Of a stretch of DNA of 64,000 nt, positions 16,592 to 26,664 are shown piece after piece. The translations under genes were made by a program, and so were the position numbers. The DNA is from Flavobacteriales bacterium UBA952 (GTDB lineage: Bacteria; Bacteroidota; Bacteroidia; Flavobacteriales_D; Crocinitomicaceae): NCBI GenBank assembly GCA_905182495.1, contig CAJJBU010000008.1:1-64000 (forward strand), read 5' to 3'. Within the stretch, counting starts at the first letter, position 1, and each line of letters starts with the position of its first letter. The notes beneath the pieces are model-generated. The model did not search any database and was not told the origin of the DNA. It saw only the letters and a list, made by a program, of their open reading frames with translations.

Positions 16592-19500
16592 ATGAAAATT
16601 ATCGTTACTCAAACTCTATGGGCATTTTGTGCCTTTTTCATTATAAATTCGAATACTATTTTATCCCAAGCCTCTATTGAGGTGAGACTGGTGAGTGTAT
16701 CAGTTGGGTCAAATATTGACTGTGATGGATTTCTCTTAGGTAGCTCTGACTATGCTTTTGAATACGAGGCCTCTGACAACACTTTAGGTTACTCGAACAA
16801 TAACCCTGTCGCCTTCGGTCTAACAGGTGGTTTTAATTTTCAAAACAACAATAACAATAATGGCCCCTGGAGCAACAGTCCCAATGATCTTTTTTTTAAT
16901 CACCTCTACGCTTGCCCATCAGATATCCCGTCACAAATTAATATTTCTTGGCAGGCCTACGAAAATGATGACCCTTTTTTTAATTGGGATTTAACTGGTG
17001 CTTTTTCAGACTTAGAGACTGGTGTTCAGAACGTAAGCATACCTGTTCCAGCAGGTCCCGGATCAACGGGTAATGTGACATTCACCGCGAATGGATCAGG
17101 AGGAGGTTGCGGAACACAAAACTACACGATAGTCTTTGAGGTGAGTGTCATTGCTGCGACAGGGATTACTTTACTCCCTGACAATATATGTGATGCGCTT
17201 TCTGTCAATACCAATACTTCTTATAACGTAGCCGTATGTTCAAGCGGTACGCTTGAAGCTGGAGAACCTCGGGCAGGAGATGTTGATGCGACAAACTCAT
17301 CTTCATGGTTTAAGTTTGTTGCACCTGGCAGTGGATCAGTAGAAATTACTACAGACCTCGGTGGAACAGAAATCGGCACCTATTTTCAATTGTATCATGC
17401 AGCAGATGGGCAAGACTGTACTTCGGGGTTACAACCAATTACTGGAACTTTAATCAAAGACAAATTTCAATACCTATCACACATTGAATTCGCTGACGGT
17501 ACGGACCTTTTAGGAATAGATCCAGAAGCCGAATTGACCTTTGACTCTTGTGATCCTTTTCCTTTTATCAGTTATACAAAACTGATCTCAGGAGAAACCT
17601 ATTATGTCCAATTGGCTTCTGATGGAAATGATCAGTCAGGACTCGTAGAATTACGTGTGAATGATGTTGGCGGAAGCTCTGGAAGCGGAGACGATATCCC
17701 TTGTCAATCCTCAAATGTAATTATAGGAAACACGGCAATCAGTTCCTTAAGCGGAGACACCCCATCTACAACTATTGATTTTGGTTGCGCATTTGATAGT
17801 GGAAATGACAAAGGAGAAACAGGTGCGCCAACAGGTGGTACTAATCCTAATAATTTTCATGCCTATGACTATGATCACGTTGGTGCAAACAATGGCGTTA
17901 TAAATGAGAGTATTTGGCTGAACTTTACGGCACCCAATTCTGGCAGACTTGTTTTTGAAGCAGATTACCAAAGTGTTCTTTTTGGAGAAAACAATGCCTT
18001 ATTCGGCTTTGATAAAAGATTTTCTCCGGGAACCCCCGCGGATTACTCATGTGCCAATCTTGAATTTATGGCCCAAGATGAAGGAGGCGTAAATGGATTT
18101 TTCGGAGGAGATGAAAGTGCCGTTATTTCTACTTACTGTTTGGAACCAGGTTACAATTACTACGGTATGATCGACCCTTCCAATAACCTTACTCCTTTCA
18201 ATAGTCAAGAGATTGGCGGCTGGGTTCATGACCCAAGTTTAGACGACCCATCATTTAATTCTCCTGGAAATGACATTCTATGTATAGCCCTTCAGGATAC
18301 ACTTTATGAGGTTCCCGTTATATTGACAGGCACTGACCCTACCTTTCAGGCTGTATCAGGAAGTAATGTCCTGGCTTGTCAAGAGTTCTTAGCAGGAGAG
18401 CCTGACGCATCTACAGATCCATCAAATTGCGCACAACAAACAGTTTGGCATTACTTTACAGCACCTCCATCGGGAGCGGTGGAAATAAGTATTCGTGCCT
18501 ATGTTGGTTTGGATTCAGTACGGTACAATATATTTGAATTGTTAAATGGTACAGATTGTTATGGCGGTCTACAACCCGCAACTTATACCCAAGATGGAAC
18601 TCAAGGCACAGCTCTAATTACACCCGTTATTCAAGGAAGTGCAGGTTTCGAAGGGAACCAAGAATCGGCATGTTGTATGACACCCGGTACTCTTTATGCC
18701 ATACAGATTGACGGTGGCTATCCAGGAGATGAGGGGCAATATATCATTGAATACATTCAAGAGGTTGAAAGTGATGCTGGAGATCCGGAAATCACTATGT
18801 CCACAGGAGAGGTCCTTCAATACACAGATTTAGATACGACATTTGTGTGCTTTGGAGATAGCTACACCCCAAGTGTTATGCTTAATGGAATCGGTGAATC
18901 TACAGCCAGTTTCCCTGATTGCCTAACACCCGGTTTCGTTGTTCATGACCAAATAATAGTGCCTACTCCCGTTTCCGGATCAGGTTTTGAAACATCAATA
19001 GTCGAATCCATGATTGGGTCAGGCAGTTTCACTAATGATTCTGATGGTTCAGGCACACTGGGCAATCCGATTTTCAATGGTGTTTACTATCTCTCACCTG
19101 CAGCTGACTTAATTGGGGATTGGGGACAATTCTCTTGTATTACATCCACAGCTTCAGATGGTCAGCCCGTAGTTTACCTTCAAGAACTATTTCCTTTTTA
19201 CGCCTATGATGATGCGACTTGTACAGTAACGTTCATAGCAGATGGAGGACTTAATGCTTTCTATGGCACCCCTTATGACTTTACGATTACTAGCCCTCTA
19301 GGTAATATTGTGGAACAAGGCCAGGTAAGCCCTGGCGCTGGATATACATTTTTATCACCCTCCGCTGGGTTTTACACAGTGGACATTACAGATGGTGCTT
19401 GCTCTGTGAGCTTTAGTTATGATGCTTCTAATTGTGGAAATCCTTGTGAACCTACAACAAACAATATTGACCTTGCGATCTGCGAGGGAGAAACAGCATT

Positions 19501-20338
19501 CTTGGAGGGCAATGATCAAACAGATGCTGGAATTTTTACCGACATTTTTGTTACGCCGCAAGGATGTGACAGCACTGTGGTAACGACACTGTCTTTTCTT
19601 GAGCCTACTGAAAGCCTCAATGAATATACTATTTGTACGGGTAGTTCTATTCTAGTAGGCAGTAGCACTTATAATGCTGAAGGGGTTTATATTGATACGC
19701 TATTGAACAGCAACGGATGTGACAGCGTTGTTACCTCTACTCTATTCTTGTTACCCGAAATAACAGCAAGTGATGAGGCAACTATTTGCATGGGAGGTAG
19801 CTATACCTATAATGGAACAGTTATCGGTGAAGAGGGTGTCTATATTGAAACTTTTACGACAGCGACCGGTTGTGATTCCACAGTATATTTATCGCTATTT
19901 GTTACCGAACCACCCATCGGTTATGAGGCACAAACGATTTGCATAGGTGAAAGTTATGATTTTGGAGGAACCTTAATTGCCGAGAGTGGTATTTATTATG
20001 ATACCACAAGTGCTATGGACGGCTGCGATTCTATTGTTAGATTAGAATTATCAGCTGTTGATTGCTCAATTGATCTACAAATCAGTAATATACTTACGCC
20101 AAACGGTGATATGCAAAATGACACATGGAAGGTCAATGACCCTCCTCAAATTATGGGCTGTAATGTCAAAATATTTAACCGCTGGGGACAATTGGTATAC
20201 GAAACTAATGATTACAACAATACGTGGGCAGGAACCAAAGACAGCGAAGAACTTCCAGATGGTGTTTATTACTATGCCATCACCTGCACCGATAAAGAGT
20301 TTACCGGTGCTATCAATTTATTAAGACTGAAAAAATAA
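16592..20338 (+). CDS. Large secreted cell-surface protein with CHU_C (T9SS type B) C-terminal domain
   Basis: This 1248-residue exported protein has a signal peptide ending near residue 28 (NTILSQA). The N-terminal two thirds contain several beta-sandwich units marked by SWFKFVAPGSGSVEI, IWLNFTAPNSGRLVF and VWHYFTAPPSGAVEI (about residues 243, 444 and 616). Four tandem repeats follow (about 955-1156), each with an IC-x-G segment and ending in GCDSxV. The C-terminus (about 1162-1248), with NILTPNGDMQNDTWKV, IFNRWGQLVYE and DGVYYYAI, is the gliding-motility-associated CHU_C domain, exported by T9SS with a SprF-type partner. The partner gene follows 6 bases later. The ligand or role (adhesion is plausible) is unknown. 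Confidence 0.85.
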   Translation: MKIIVTQTLWAFCAFFIINSNTILSQASIEVRLVSVSVGSNIDCDGFLLGSSDYAFEYEASDNTLGYSNNNPVAFGLTGGFNFQNNNNNNGPWSNSPNDLFFNHLYACPSDIPSQINISWQAYENDDPFFNWDLTGAFSDLETGVQNVSIPVPAGPGSTGNVTFTANGSGGGCGTQNYTIVFEVSVIAATGITLLPDNICDALSVNTNTSYNVAVCSSGTLEAGEPRAGDVDATNSSSWFKFVAPGSGSVEITTDLGGTEIGTYFQLYHAADGQDCTSGLQPITGTLIKDKFQYLSHIEFADGTDLLGIDPEAELTFDSCDPFPFISYTKLISGETYYVQLASDGNDQSGLVELRVNDVGGSSGSGDDIPCQSSNVIIGNTAISSLSGDTPSTTIDFGCAFDSGNDKGETGAPTGGTNPNNFHAYDYDHVGANNGVINESIWLNFTAPNSGRLVFEADYQSVLFGENNALFGFDKRFSPGTPADYSCANLEFMAQDEGGVNGFFGGDESAVISTYCLEPGYNYYGMIDPSNNLTPFNSQEIGGWVHDPSLDDPSFNSPGNDILCIALQDTLYEVPVILTGTDPTFQAVSGSNVLACQEFLAGEPDASTDPSNCAQQTVWHYFTAPPSGAVEISIRAYVGLDSVRYNIFELLNGTDCYGGLQPATYTQDGTQGTALITPVIQGSAGFEGNQESACCMTPGTLYAIQIDGGYPGDEGQYIIEYIQEVESDAGDPEITMSTGEVLQYTDLDTTFVCFGDSYTPSVMLNGIGESTASFPDCLTPGFVVHDQIIVPTPVSGSGFETSIVESMIGSGSFTNDSDGSGTLGNPIFNGVYYLSPAADLIGDWGQFSCITSTASDGQPVVYLQELFPFYAYDDATCTVTFIADGGLNAFYGTPYDFTITSPLGNIVEQGQVSPGAGYTFLSPSAGFYTVDITDGACSVSFSYDASNCGNPCEPTTNNIDLAICEGETAFLEGNDQTDAGIFTDIFVTPQGCDSTVVTTLSFLEPTESLNEYTICTGSSILVGSSTYNAEGVYIDTLLNSNGCDSVVTSTLFLLPEITASDEATICMGGSYTYNGTVIGEEGVYIETFTTATGCDSTVYLSLFVTEPPIGYEAQTICIGESYDFGGTLIAESGIYYDTTSAMDGCDSIVRLELSAVDCSIDLQISNILTPNGDMQNDTWKVNDPPQIMGCNVKIFNRWGQLVYETNDYNNTWAGTKDSEELPDGVYYYAITCTDKEFTGAINLLRLKK

Positions 20339-20344
20339 GAAACC

Positions 20345-21769
20345 ATGAATAAGATCATTTCACTCAGCATCTGTTTTATCTCGTTGGTTTCTTATAGCCA
20401 ACAGACACCACAACGAAATCTATACGGCTTCAATAAATATGCGATCAATCCTGCATATGCTGGAGCCAATGCTTGCACAGAAATTAATTTCTCGCACCTT
20501 AACCAATGGGTAAGAGTCGATGGCGCACCATTGACCAGTATGTTAAGTGTAAATGGCTTGGTTGGCAAATCGTTAGGCCTTGGAGGACAAATACTCGTCG
20601 ATCAAATTGGAATGATTCAACAGATATCTGCTATGGGATCTGCATCCTATGGATTTGATATCGCAAAAGAACATCACTTGAGAATTGGTGCTTCTTTCGG
20701 ATACAACCAATATCAAATTGACGCTTCAAATGCCATTGCCTTTGACAATGCGGATCCCATAATTAATGGTGGCGCGCAATCTGGAGGAACAATCAATACG
20801 AATATCGGTCTTCTTTACCAATGGAAAAATATTGAAATGAGTTTGGGTTCACAACAACTCATTCAATCCACGAGTAATATATCGCTTGCCGGAGTTGATG
20901 GTTATGGTTTGCGAAGACACCTCAATGGTTATCTTGCCTATAATCAAAAAATTGGAAGCGATTGGATGCTAACCCCTTCCCTCTTTGCAAAAGGTACTAA
21001 TAACGGATACCAATTAGATCTTAATGCAGATGCGAGGTTCAAGAATTTCATTTTTGGAGGACTGGGATACAGAACATCTGTTGGAATCATTGCACGTGCA
21101 GGAATTCAAGTTCAAGATTTGTTCTTTATAGGTTACGCCTATGAAACACCTATGAGTAACATAGCATCGTACAGTTCGGGATCCCATGAAGTCTTTGTTG
21201 GAATTAAGTTCTGCCGCAAGAAAAAAGAAATAAAAGAAGAATTAAAAATTGTAGCAACGCCTATCGTACCTGCAGATACAACTGAATTCATTGAAGAAAC
21301 AGTAGCGATCATTCCACCATCAATTGATACTATTTTTGTTACTAGAATTGATACCGTTTATATTCAAGCAGCTGTTCAAGAAATAGTCGAAGTATCAGAA
21401 GTGAAGGAAGTTAAAGAAGTGAAATCCTTTATACCTATCGATAAAGACATTCTATTTGAATTCGATAAGTCCATTGTTAAGCGGACCTCATTTGGCGAAC
21501 TAGAATCGATTGTGAATATATTGAATTCAAAACAAGATCTCAAGATTTCTTTGAAAGGACATACGGATGCTCAGGGGTCTGATTCTTACAACATCCAACT
21601 CTCTAAAAACCGTGTTTCTGCTGTACAGGATTTCTTAAAGTCGAATGGTATAAGTACGGACCGAATTATCATTGAAGCACTTGGCGAAAAGGTTCCCGTA
21701 GCGAATAATTCTTCATTAGAAGGTCGACAGTTAAATAGGCGTGTTGAGGTCCGTTTTATTGAAAAATAA
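20345..21769 (+). CDS. PorP/SprF-family outer-membrane protein fused to OmpA domain
   Basis: This is a 474-residue two-domain protein. A signal peptide (to about residue 19) leads into a PorP/SprF beta-barrel with the family hallmark YGFNKYAINPAYAGANACTE (residues 28-47) and barrel strands to about 285. A Val/Glu/Lys-rich linker (about 300-355) leads to an OmpA C-terminal peptidoglycan-binding domain. That domain has ILFEFDKS, LKGHTDAQGSDSYNIQLSKNR and GRQLNRRVEVRF, with the Asp and Arg that contact diaminopimelate. SprF-like proteins are needed to secrete or attach type B CTD cargo such as SprB. The adjacent CHU_C gene is the likely cargo, and the OmpA tail would tether the pair to the wall. 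Confidence 0.9.
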   Translation: MNKIISLSICFISLVSYSQQTPQRNLYGFNKYAINPAYAGANACTEINFSHLNQWVRVDGAPLTSMLSVNGLVGKSLGLGGQILVDQIGMIQQISAMGSASYGFDIAKEHHLRIGASFGYNQYQIDASNAIAFDNADPIINGGAQSGGTINTNIGLLYQWKNIEMSLGSQQLIQSTSNISLAGVDGYGLRRHLNGYLAYNQKIGSDWMLTPSLFAKGTNNGYQLDLNADARFKNFIFGGLGYRTSVGIIARAGIQVQDLFFIGYAYETPMSNIASYSSGSHEVFVGIKFCRKKKEIKEELKIVATPIVPADTTEFIEETVAIIPPSIDTIFVTRIDTVYIQAAVQEIVEVSEVKEVKEVKSFIPIDKDILFEFDKSIVKRTSFGELESIVNILNSKQDLKISLKGHTDAQGSDSYNIQLSKNRVSAVQDFLKSNGISTDRIIIEALGEKVPVANNSSLEGRQLNRRVEVRFIEK

Positions 21770-22026
21770 AATAAGTATTCTAAATTCACACTGCTATTTT
21801 GTACAAAAATAAAAAGATAGGATTCCTTATTTAAATTTTGGTATCAAACGCATTTGAGAAAACTCAATAGTATTGATCCCATAAACTTCAACTTCCATTT
21901 TTCCTTCTCAACGAGTGGAGAAAAAAAGCTCAAATTAAAATTAAATAATTTGAACGGATTGTTTCTCCTTATGCGTGAAGTACTATTTTCTTTGCAATCA
22001 AGGAATCAACATAAAATAGCTACAGA
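21770..22026. other. Convergent intergenic region
   Basis: There are 257 bases between two converging surface-protein genes. No hairpin with a T-run and no supported gene was found. A short plus-strand open frame here (79 codons) overlaps the end of the opposite gene and has no recognisable features. Confidence 0.4.
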
Positions 22027-24875
22027 TTATTTAATAATACTGACAATACCTGATAGGTTTTGGAATCCTGGGTCTTGGAAATCAATTAAATAATAATAAG
22101 AGCCAATTGGCATTATTTTACCTTCAAAAGTACCATCCCATGGATTCGAAGCATAAGCTCCTCTATTAGACTTATAAAGTAAATTCCCCAGTCTATTGTA
22201 TACGCTCACTTCATTATTGGAATGAATGATATCGATCCATTCAATTTGCCAAGAATCATTTGTATTGTCGCCATCAGGTGTAAATGCTGTAGGGATTATA
22301 ATATCGCAGGCTTGTATCGTTATAGAGGCAAGTTGAGCTGATCCTTGACAATCGTTTTCAGTCAGAGTTATGTAAAACTGAGACTCACCAATAATTTCAT
22401 TTGGGGTAAACGTTTGCTGAGATGAAAGCAATATTGTTAAATCAACATCCTCGTACCAATTATAAATTCCAAACCCACTAGAACCCTCTGCAACTAAAGG
22501 AGAAATTATTTCCCCCGTACAATAGGTATCTTCCCCAGTTATACTTGGAGCAGAAGGCAAATCATATACCGCTATCGTTTGTGTCAAGTCAATGGAATTA
22601 CTGCAATTCACATCCGAGATTTCCGTAATTTGATAAATGCCCGGGTATTTCCTAACGCTATATTCGCACTTGAAAACTCGAGACTCAACAGGTTTCCGTT
22701 CAAAGTATAAAACAGCGTATAACTACTACCGCCACTAGCTTCTAACAATAATTCATCGATTAAATCTCCATCGCAATAAACACCGCCACCTGAAAATAAA
22801 ATAACTTCAGGAAGCTCATGAATCGTTACTTCAAAGCTAAATTCGTCTGAACAAGAATTTATACTGTCAAAAACAAAAATAGTAGCAGACTCGACAACAA
22901 GATCATTAGGACTCAAAGCAACTCCTTGGGCATCCAACTCAAAGTAATAAGCCGCTGAACTCGAAATGTTCACACCTGTTATTTCAGGTAAAATAAACTC
23001 AGTACAGGCTACTTGATCAGCAATAACATCCAAAAACGGTTTAGGTAAAGCCTCTAAGATGAACGTAGTATCTTTTTCGCATCCATTACCATCAGTAATC
23101 ACAACATTATAAATGCCTGCCTCAAGACCTAAAGCGATAGAATCTGTTTGGCTTAGTGTTGCGGCATCCCATTGATAAATATAATCAGGTATACTTTCTG
23201 GAAATACAGTAATACTTCCATTCGCATCACCCTCACATGGTTGAACAAGTGTGTAAGTCAATAAAATATCTGCTGCCGATGCCTCAAATGCACCAATATC
23301 AGCAATACCCGCCCTTGGAAAACCTCGTTGGTCTTCACTTGGCGCTAAAACATCTTCTGCGACGTTTGATGCTGGACCAGGAGGGCATGATGGGATTGCA
23401 TGTGTGAAGGTGCTTCCTCCATTATTAGATAGTGCACCCAACAATGGATCCATTGCCAACAGATCACCTACAATTGACCCCGTAAACGTCGCTCCACCGA
23501 TAGCTCCAATTAAATTATGGCCATTAGAAGAAGAAAAAATACCGAATAAATCTTCATCAATCGTAAGTCCCAAAGGGGTATCATTAACGATATCATTAAC
23601 CGTGATATTATTGCTTACAATTGTGTTACTGATGTCAACCATTCCAGATCGATTAAAGATTCCACCTCCATAGCCTTCTCCATCAGTACCCCCCGCACCG
23701 TAACCCATCAATGGATTGGAAAACCTTCCCTCTCCACCTATTGACTGATTAAAAGCTATCGTACTATTTACAGAGGTCAGGTTTCCTCCATTATTAAAGA
23801 CTCCCCCTCCAAGACCTGCACCTGCACCACCACCGCCGCCCGAAGAGCAGCAAGGACCAGAACCTTGCCCCCCGGCAAAACCACCTAAGCCTCCCGCACC
23901 AGAAGAACCTCCGCCAGACTTAGCCCCGCGGCCTCCTCCTCCTGCACCAAAACCGCCGCCCCCTCCTATTCCTCCAAAACCAGCAGAACTACCGCCGCCA
24001 CCGCCACCTGAAAAATCTCCTGAAGCATTTCCTCCTGCACCACCATTTGTAGCGCCTCCTGCACCACCATTTATTCCGGCACCAGCATTTCCTGCCATAT
24101 TGAAATTACCTCCATTACCCGAACCTCCCGAATAACTTCCACCAATTGCTGTGTTTCCAGAAATAGTAACGTTAATTAAATCAATAGTGCCTGTAGCTGA
24201 ATTAAAAACACCTCCTCCAAGACCTGGAGTGCTTCCGCCACCACCACCACCATTTGAGCCGTTGGTTCCACGACCACCCCTAGCCGTATTGTTAAATACA
24301 CTAGTCCTGTTGCATTGAAGTAATCCTTCATTTGCAATACCCCCACCAAACCCGCCGTCCGTAGCACCACCTTGAATCAATTCACAAGCGTTATTTGAAA
24401 TATGGATATCACTTAGGCTTAGAGATCCTTGATTAAAAACCCCTCCACCATTTCCAGGGTTGGCATAGCCCTCCTCAATGGTTAAAAACGACAACGAAAC
24501 GTTATTACCAGGCAGCACATGAAATACACGGTCAAGGCTATCACCATTGATAAATGTACTTAGGGCAGAAACACCTATAATTGTGATGTCCGCATTTAAA
24601 TCCAGATCCCCTGTAAGTGCGCTGTTTTCATTCATTCCTGAAATTGAAATAGTATATATACCAGCAGACAATAGTATTTCATGCATACCCCCAACAGCAT
24701 TTGATTCCATAACCGCCGCACGAAGAGAACAAGCACCTGAAGCATCGGCACATATTCCATCTCCTAGAGTAGCATCTTCCGTGTCCATGAAACTGGTAAC
24801 ATTGAAATCTTGTGCATAAACCTGACCTATTCCTATCAAACATATTGAAAGGAGAATTCCTTTTATATTGTTCAT
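22027..24875 (-). CDS. Glycine-rich beta-helix surface protein with CHU_C domain, frame interrupted
   Basis: This exported protein of about 950 residues starts at 24875 with a signal peptide (CLIGIGQVYAQ). Next is a CSLREA-type motif (GDGICADASGACSLRAAV, about residues 39-56) and a right-handed beta-helix of short repeats. A strongly glycine-rich stretch lies at about residues 248-365. Ig-like repeats follow, and a CHU_C type B T9SS domain (IIPTAFTPDGDNTNDSW, VYNRLGNLLY) ends at 22027. The frames 22608-24875 and 22027-22611 join if one base is restored in the CCCGGG at 22640-22645. The restored frame reads NTPGIYQITEISDVNCSNSID, which is continuous. No SprF-type gene is adjacent in the same direction, so its partner is probably the gene at 20345 or one elsewhere. 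Confidence 0.82.
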
Positions 24876-25360
24876 TTGTATATCATTATTATAATAATTA
24901 AAAAGTACTAAAACACCCTAGCGTATTTCAATTAATCTAAAGAAAACATGACGTTGAATATGAGTTTTCGTTGGTTTTAGCGTACGTTAAATTTAATGAA
25001 AAAACTTGAATTATTCTATTTGGTATTTAGGCAATGTAAGACAGGGACTTGTTTCTTTATAGTAAAGCTTTAAGTCCTTTATTCAAAATCTATCCTTATC
25101 TTAGCGCATATAGAATTCCAACCTACTATTCCATGGTGCTTTCAGCGAAATAAATTAGGGAGTTTCAAAACCTTTTTGTAGAAAGCGACACCGAATAAAA
25201 CCATAGGAAAAACAACAGATTTTAAAGAAATATTCTATTAAAAATATGCTGCCTACGCTAGTTGATCGGCTGAGCTTATTAACAAATCGCCCAAGAATAA
25301 ATTGATAGTCAAGGGCTCAATAATGAATAGTCAATTATGAATTGACTTAAAATAAAAAAA
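24876..25360. other. Divergent intergenic region, 485 b
   Basis: No gene is supported in this stretch between divergent genes. The only structured element noticed is the palindrome at 25329-25347. The sequence is AT-rich without tandem repeats. Confidence 0.4.
25329..25347. promoter_or_regulatory. Palindrome upstream of NYN-LOTUS gene
   Basis: Perfect 8-base inverted arms agtcaatt / aattgact are separated by atg. They end 13 bases before the start codon at 25361. This is a candidate operator; there is no independent support. Confidence 0.3.
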
Positions 25361-26119
25361 ATGGATACAAATATTAATTTAGCCGTGCTTATTGATGGAG
25401 ATAACATTCCGTCTGCACAAGTCAAAGAAATGATGGAAGAAATCGCCAAATATGGCAAACCATCAATTAAAAGAATCTACGGAGATTGGACCAAACCTCA
25501 TTTGTCAAAATGGAAAAATTTATTGCTCGAAAATGCAATCACCCCGATTCAGCAATATGGATATACTACGGGGAAAAACGCAACAGACTCTGCGATGATT
25601 ATCGATGCGATGGACATACTATATTCAGGCAAAGTAAATGGTTTCTGCCTTGTATCTAGTGATAGTGATTTTACAAGGTTGGCTACCCGACTTCGAGAAG
25701 CAGGTATGCAGGTCATTGGAATAGGGGAAAAGAAGACACCGAACCCATTTATTGTGGCTTGCGATAAATTTATATATATCGAGATTCTAAAGTCTAAGGC
25801 AAGTCATTCAGGAAACACGAAGGAGAAAAATCAAGAAAAAGAAACTATTGATGCGATTACCAAAAAGGAAATTCAGCTAATCAGCACAACGATAGCAGAT
25901 GTTTCTGACGATGATGGATGGGCTTTTTTAGGAGATGTCGGTGGACTTTTGGTGAAAAAACAACCCAACTTTGACTCTCGTAACTTTGGCTTCGACAAGC
26001 TTACCCCTTTGATCAAATCTATTGGGGAATTTGAGGTTGAGCAAAGGGAAAATTCGAAAAGCAGACACAAATTGATTTATGTTAGAATAATAGAGAAAAA
26101 AACAAGCCGTAAAAAATAA
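25361..26119 (+). CDS. NYN-domain RNase-like protein with OST-HTH/LOTUS domain
   Basis: This 252-residue protein has an N-terminal NYN (LabA/DUF88, PIN-like) nuclease domain and a C-terminal OST-HTH/LOTUS RNA-binding winged helix. NYN acidic residues are visible in AVLIDGDNIPS (Asp about 12 and 14), YGDWTKPH, GKNATDSAMIIDAMD and CLVSSDSDFTRLATRLRE, the last with the conserved SSDSDF. The C-terminal part IQLISTTIADVSDDDGWAFLGDVG through FDKLTPLIKSIGEFEV fits LOTUS. Proteins of this architecture are proposed to act in RNA turnover. The gene stands alone, preceded by a long intergenic region. Confidence 0.88.
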   Translation: MDTNINLAVLIDGDNIPSAQVKEMMEEIAKYGKPSIKRIYGDWTKPHLSKWKNLLLENAITPIQQYGYTTGKNATDSAMIIDAMDILYSGKVNGFCLVSSDSDFTRLATRLREAGMQVIGIGEKKTPNPFIVACDKFIYIEILKSKASHSGNTKEKNQEKETIDAITKKEIQLISTTIADVSDDDGWAFLGDVGGLLVKKQPNFDSRNFGFDKLTPLIKSIGEFEVEQRENSKSRHKLIYVRIIEKKTSRKK

Positions 26120-26172
26120 TTGTAATTAATCATTGTTGAACAAGAACGGAATCAATTGTTACGAATGTAAAA

Positions 26173-26664
26173 CTAGTCTTTGTTCATAGAATGAATATCA
26201 TTGTGCCTTTCCTCAATATCATCTTTTACACGTTGGATACTCTTGGCTAAAATGGCAAGCTGCGGTCGTTTTTTAATGGCGAGCCATTTCCAACTGTCTT
26301 GCTCATAATCAATCGCCCTAGCCACATGATAAAGGTTATAAAACTTATAATCTAATAACCATTTCTGAGCATGGGCATTTCCTTCACAACCATTAATCAT
26401 GGCCATCAAATGCGCATAACCATTGTCCATCAGCCAGGCCCGAGACTCTTCCTTGAGACGAATTGCATAGGTCGTATGAACAAGCTCTTCGTAACCATTA
26501 TCAACCAACCATTGCTGAAGGTCTTTATTCCCATCTACAGCTTTTGCCCATGCCAAAATAACCATATTCGAATACTGAATGGGGCGCAACGGGACCTTGT
26601 TTTCCGGCTCCTTTTTCTCGGCTTTTGGCTTTGACTTTTTATTTCTTTTAAAAAAACCCGCCAT
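26173..26664 (-). CDS. Unknown protein with four exact 25-residue WL repeats
   Basis: This is a 163-residue cytoplasmic protein of no recognised family. After a basic tail (residues 1-20) it consists of helical repeats. Trp-Leu pairs fall at 52-53, 77-78, 102-103 and 127-128, exactly 25 residues apart, and a conserved Leu falls at 61, 86, 111 and 136. Between them an NGY or similar aromatic motif recurs (VDNGYEEL, MDNGYAHL, LDYKFYNL). This suggests a short helical-hairpin solenoid, probably for protein binding. The start ATG overlaps the stop of the SpmAB gene by one base (TAATG), so the two are translationally coupled. Confidence 0.7.
   Translation of the reverse strand: MAGFFKRNKKSKPKAEKKEPENKVPLRPIQYSNMVILAWAKAVDGNKDLQQWLVDNGYEELVHTTYAIRLKEESRAWLMDNGYAHLMAMINGCEGNAHAQKWLLDYKFYNLYHVARAIDYEQDSWKWLAIKKRPQLAILAKSIQRVKDDIEERHNDIHSMNKD

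Noticed and set aside
23780-24130. Glycine-rich segment as a mycobacterial PE-PGRS protein
   Set aside because: The PE domain is absent, and the flanking CSLREA-type, beta-helix and CHU_C parts show a Bacteroidota surface protein.
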